64,000 nucleotides of DNA. It comes from Vicinamibacterales bacterium. GTDB lineage: Bacteria; Acidobacteriota; Vicinamibacteria; Vicinamibacterales; UBA2999. Shown in pieces: positions 62,572 through 64,000 of this stretch (positions are counted from its first letter, which is position 1; each line of letters starts with the position of its first letter). The stretch is taken from positions 310,001 through 374,000 of the forward strand of contig JAWKHS010000005.1 in the NCBI GenBank assembly GCA_041394705.1, in the 5' to 3' direction. The position numbers and the translations under genes are program-made. Below the pieces are notes generated by a model. It was not told the origin of the DNA. It saw only the letters and a list, made by a program, of their open reading frames with translations, and searched no databases.

Positions 62572-62622
62572 GGCCGCCCCAGCCAGAGCCCCTGCGAGGG
62601 TCGGGCCATGGTCGGGGCGGCC
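62572..62622 (+). terminator. 9-bp stem with an inner hairpin after the molybdo-oxidoreductase gene
   Basis: GGCCGCCCC / GGGGCGGCC separated by 33 bases that contain CCCT-GCG-AGGG. It lies in the 90-bp gap before the MFS gene. No T-tract. It may end the transcript or lie in the MFS leader. Confidence 0.35.
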
Positions 62623-62640
62623 CACCCGTAGACCCGCGCG

Positions 62641-64000
62641 ATGTCCACGTTCGTCCGGACACCCTGTGACACCGGCGCCGTGCAAGGTAGGCCCTGCGCG
62701 CGGACGATCCCGTCCGGGCCCTGGACGCTCGCCGTCGCCATCCTCGGCTCGAGCATGGCGTTCGTGGACGGCACGGTGACGACCGTCGCGCTCCCGGCGA
62801 TGGCCGACGAGTTGTCGGCCACCGCGGCCCAGTTGCAGTGGGTGGTGGAGGCGTACTCGCTGGTCCTGTCGTCGCTCGTGCTGGTCGGTGGCTCACTCGG
62901 CGATCAGATGGGACGGGCACGCACGTTCGCGGCCGGCGTCGCGATCGTCACCATGGCCTCGGCGGGCTGCGGCCTGGCGCCGACGATGGGCGTCCTGATC
63001 GGGCTGCGCGCGATCCAGGGCCTGGGCGCCGCCCTGCTGGTCCCGGGCAGCCTGGCGCTCATCAGCGACGCGTACGCCGAGGACGAGCGCGGCCGCGCGA
63101 TCGGCACGTGGTCGGCCTTCAGCGGCATCGCGGCTGCCATCGGTCCGGTCGTCGGCGGCTGGTTCGTGGAGCACCAGTCGTGGCGCTGGGCCTTCTACAT
63201 CAACGTCCCGGTGGGCGTGCTCGTGCTGTCGATGGTCGCCCGCCTGCCCCGGCCGGCGGGCCGGCGTCCGCTCGCCGTCGATTGGACGGGGGCCGCCCTC
63301 ACCAGTCTGGGACTCGCGGCCATCGTGTACGCGCTGGTGGATGGGTCGGAGCGCGGCTGGACGCACGCGAGCACGTGGAGCCTGCTGGCGGCTGGAGTGC
63401 TCTGCCTGGCGCTGTTCGTCCGCGTCGAGCGGCGGGCCGCAGCGCCCATGCTGCCGCTCGAACTCTTCCGGTCGCCCACGTTCGCGGGCGCCAACCTCCT
63501 GACCTTCCTGCTCTATGCCGCGCTGGGCGGCGCGCTCTTCTTCCTGCCCCTGTACCTGATCCAGGTTCGCGGCTACGCCGCGACGGAAGCGGGCGCGGCG
63601 CTCCTGCCGTTCATCGCCCTCATGTTCGCGCTGTCGCGATGGATGGGCGGGCTGGTGGCGCGCACTGGCGCGAGGCTGCCGCTGACGGTCGGGCCCCTCA
63701 TCGCGGCCGCGGGATTCGCCGCGCTCGCGGTGCCTGGGCTGAGCGGGTCGTACTGGACCGCGATCCTGCCGGGCGTCGCCGTGCTCGGTCTGGGCATGGC
63801 GGTGACGGTCGCGCCGCTCACGACCGCCGTGATGTCGTCGGTGCCTGAGGCGCGGTCGGGTGTGGCGGCCGGTGTGAACAACGCCGTGGCCAGAACCGCG
63901 GGCGCCCTCGCCATCGCGGCCTTCGGCGCCGTGGTGGGCGGGGTGTTCGGCCGTGAGCTACAGTCCCGAGTGGATGCCCGGCCGGTGCCCGCCGCGGCGC
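62641..64000 (+). CDS. MFS transporter, DHA2 family (3' truncated by window edge)
   Basis: The frame starts at ATG 62641 and stays open to the window end (453 codons). Twelve hydrophobic helices are visible of an expected fourteen. MFS motif A reads GSLGDQMGRARTF; motif C in helix 5 reads GPVVGGWFVEHQSWRWAFYINVPVG, typical of drug:proton antiporters of the DHA2 (EmrB/QacA) group. A late VPEARSGVAAGVNNAV segment is also characteristic of that group. Substrates cannot be assigned. The short N-terminal stretch before helix 1 is unusually Cys- and Arg-containing, so a later start at GTG 62680 is possible. Confidence 0.87.
   Translation, partial: MSTFVRTPCDTGAVQGRPCARTIPSGPWTLAVAILGSSMAFVDGTVTTVALPAMADELSATAAQLQWVVEAYSLVLSSLVLVGGSLGDQMGRARTFAAGVAIVTMASAGCGLAPTMGVLIGLRAIQGLGAALLVPGSLALISDAYAEDERGRAIGTWSAFSGIAAAIGPVVGGWFVEHQSWRWAFYINVPVGVLVLSMVARLPRPAGRRPLAVDWTGAALTSLGLAAIVYALVDGSERGWTHASTWSLLAAGVLCLALFVRVERRAAAPMLPLELFRSPTFAGANLLTFLLYAALGGALFFLPLYLIQVRGYAATEAGAALLPFIALMFALSRWMGGLVARTGARLPLTVGPLIAAAGFAALAVPGLSGSYWTAILPGVAVLGLGMAVTVAPLTTAVMSSVPEARSGVAAGVNNAVARTAGALAIAAFGAVVGGVFGRELQSRVDARPVPAAA

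Overview
The window is very G+C-rich, densely coded bacterial chromosome. Several features point to a soil Acidobacteriota of the Vicinamibacteria type: a VWFA-related protein of the acidobacterial kind, an Oar-like TonB receptor with a carboxypeptidase-regulatory domain, Tat-exported double-VOC and xylose-isomerase-like proteins, secreted beta-propeller proteins with fibronectin type III tails, and a Ser/Thr kinase with TPRs. This placement is an inference from gene content only; no rRNA or tRNA gene was recognised. About 44 protein genes are intact or cut only by the window edge. Four further loci are broken: a frameshifted amidase, a frameshifted two-helix membrane protein, a relic of a sugar isomerase and a relic of a DsrE-like protein.

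Layout. 1-6.2 kb: end of a metallo-beta-lactamase-fold hydrolase, a VWFA protein, a secreted beta-propeller protein with an unusual array of inverted GGAATA motifs upstream, lgt, and a propeller/FnIII protein. 6.3-13.1 kb: GH127 arabinofuranosidase, a GT39-like membrane protein, a PQQ-type dehydrogenase and a DinB-like protein. 13.4-17.8 kb: an envelope cluster of two beta-barrel-like proteins around a lipoprotein hydrolase, followed by an OmpR/histidine-kinase pair. 17.9-25.9 kb: a catalytically dead HtrA/PDZ protein translationally coupled to a CPA2 antiporter, a small membrane protein, a LytS/LytR-type pair and a ZnuD-like TonB receptor. 26-35.3 kb: a creatininase-like protein, then PBP1C and bacterial alpha-2-macroglobulin overlapping by four bases.

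35.5-41.2 kb: Tat-exported VOC protein, isomerase relic, Oar-like TonB receptor and intact Tat-exported isomerase-like protein on one strand. 41.3-48.9 kb: serine beta-lactamase-like hydrolase, a subtilase with five 96-residue C-terminal repeats, a J-domain protein, an unknown membrane-anchored protein, a DsrE relic and a PAS hybrid histidine kinase. 49-61.6 kb: thioredoxin-fold protein, frameshifted amidase, lipoprotein MBL hydrolase, HipA-like kinase with DUF3037 partner, Ser/Thr kinase, vanadium-type haloperoxidase, gamma-glutamyltransferase with an MBL partner, an NAD(P)-binding protein, a broken small membrane gene and vapBC. 61.8-64 kb: a Tat-exported molybdopterin oxidoreductase and a truncated DHA2 MFS transporter.

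Two architectural signals run through the window. First, at least a dozen start codons lie only 5-9 nt downstream of a -10-like TANNNT hexamer with no room for a ribosome-binding site, which suggests frequent leaderless transcription. Second, most convergent gene junctions carry a GC-rich stem-loop without a T-tract. No CRISPR array, insertion sequence, prophage or integrase was seen.
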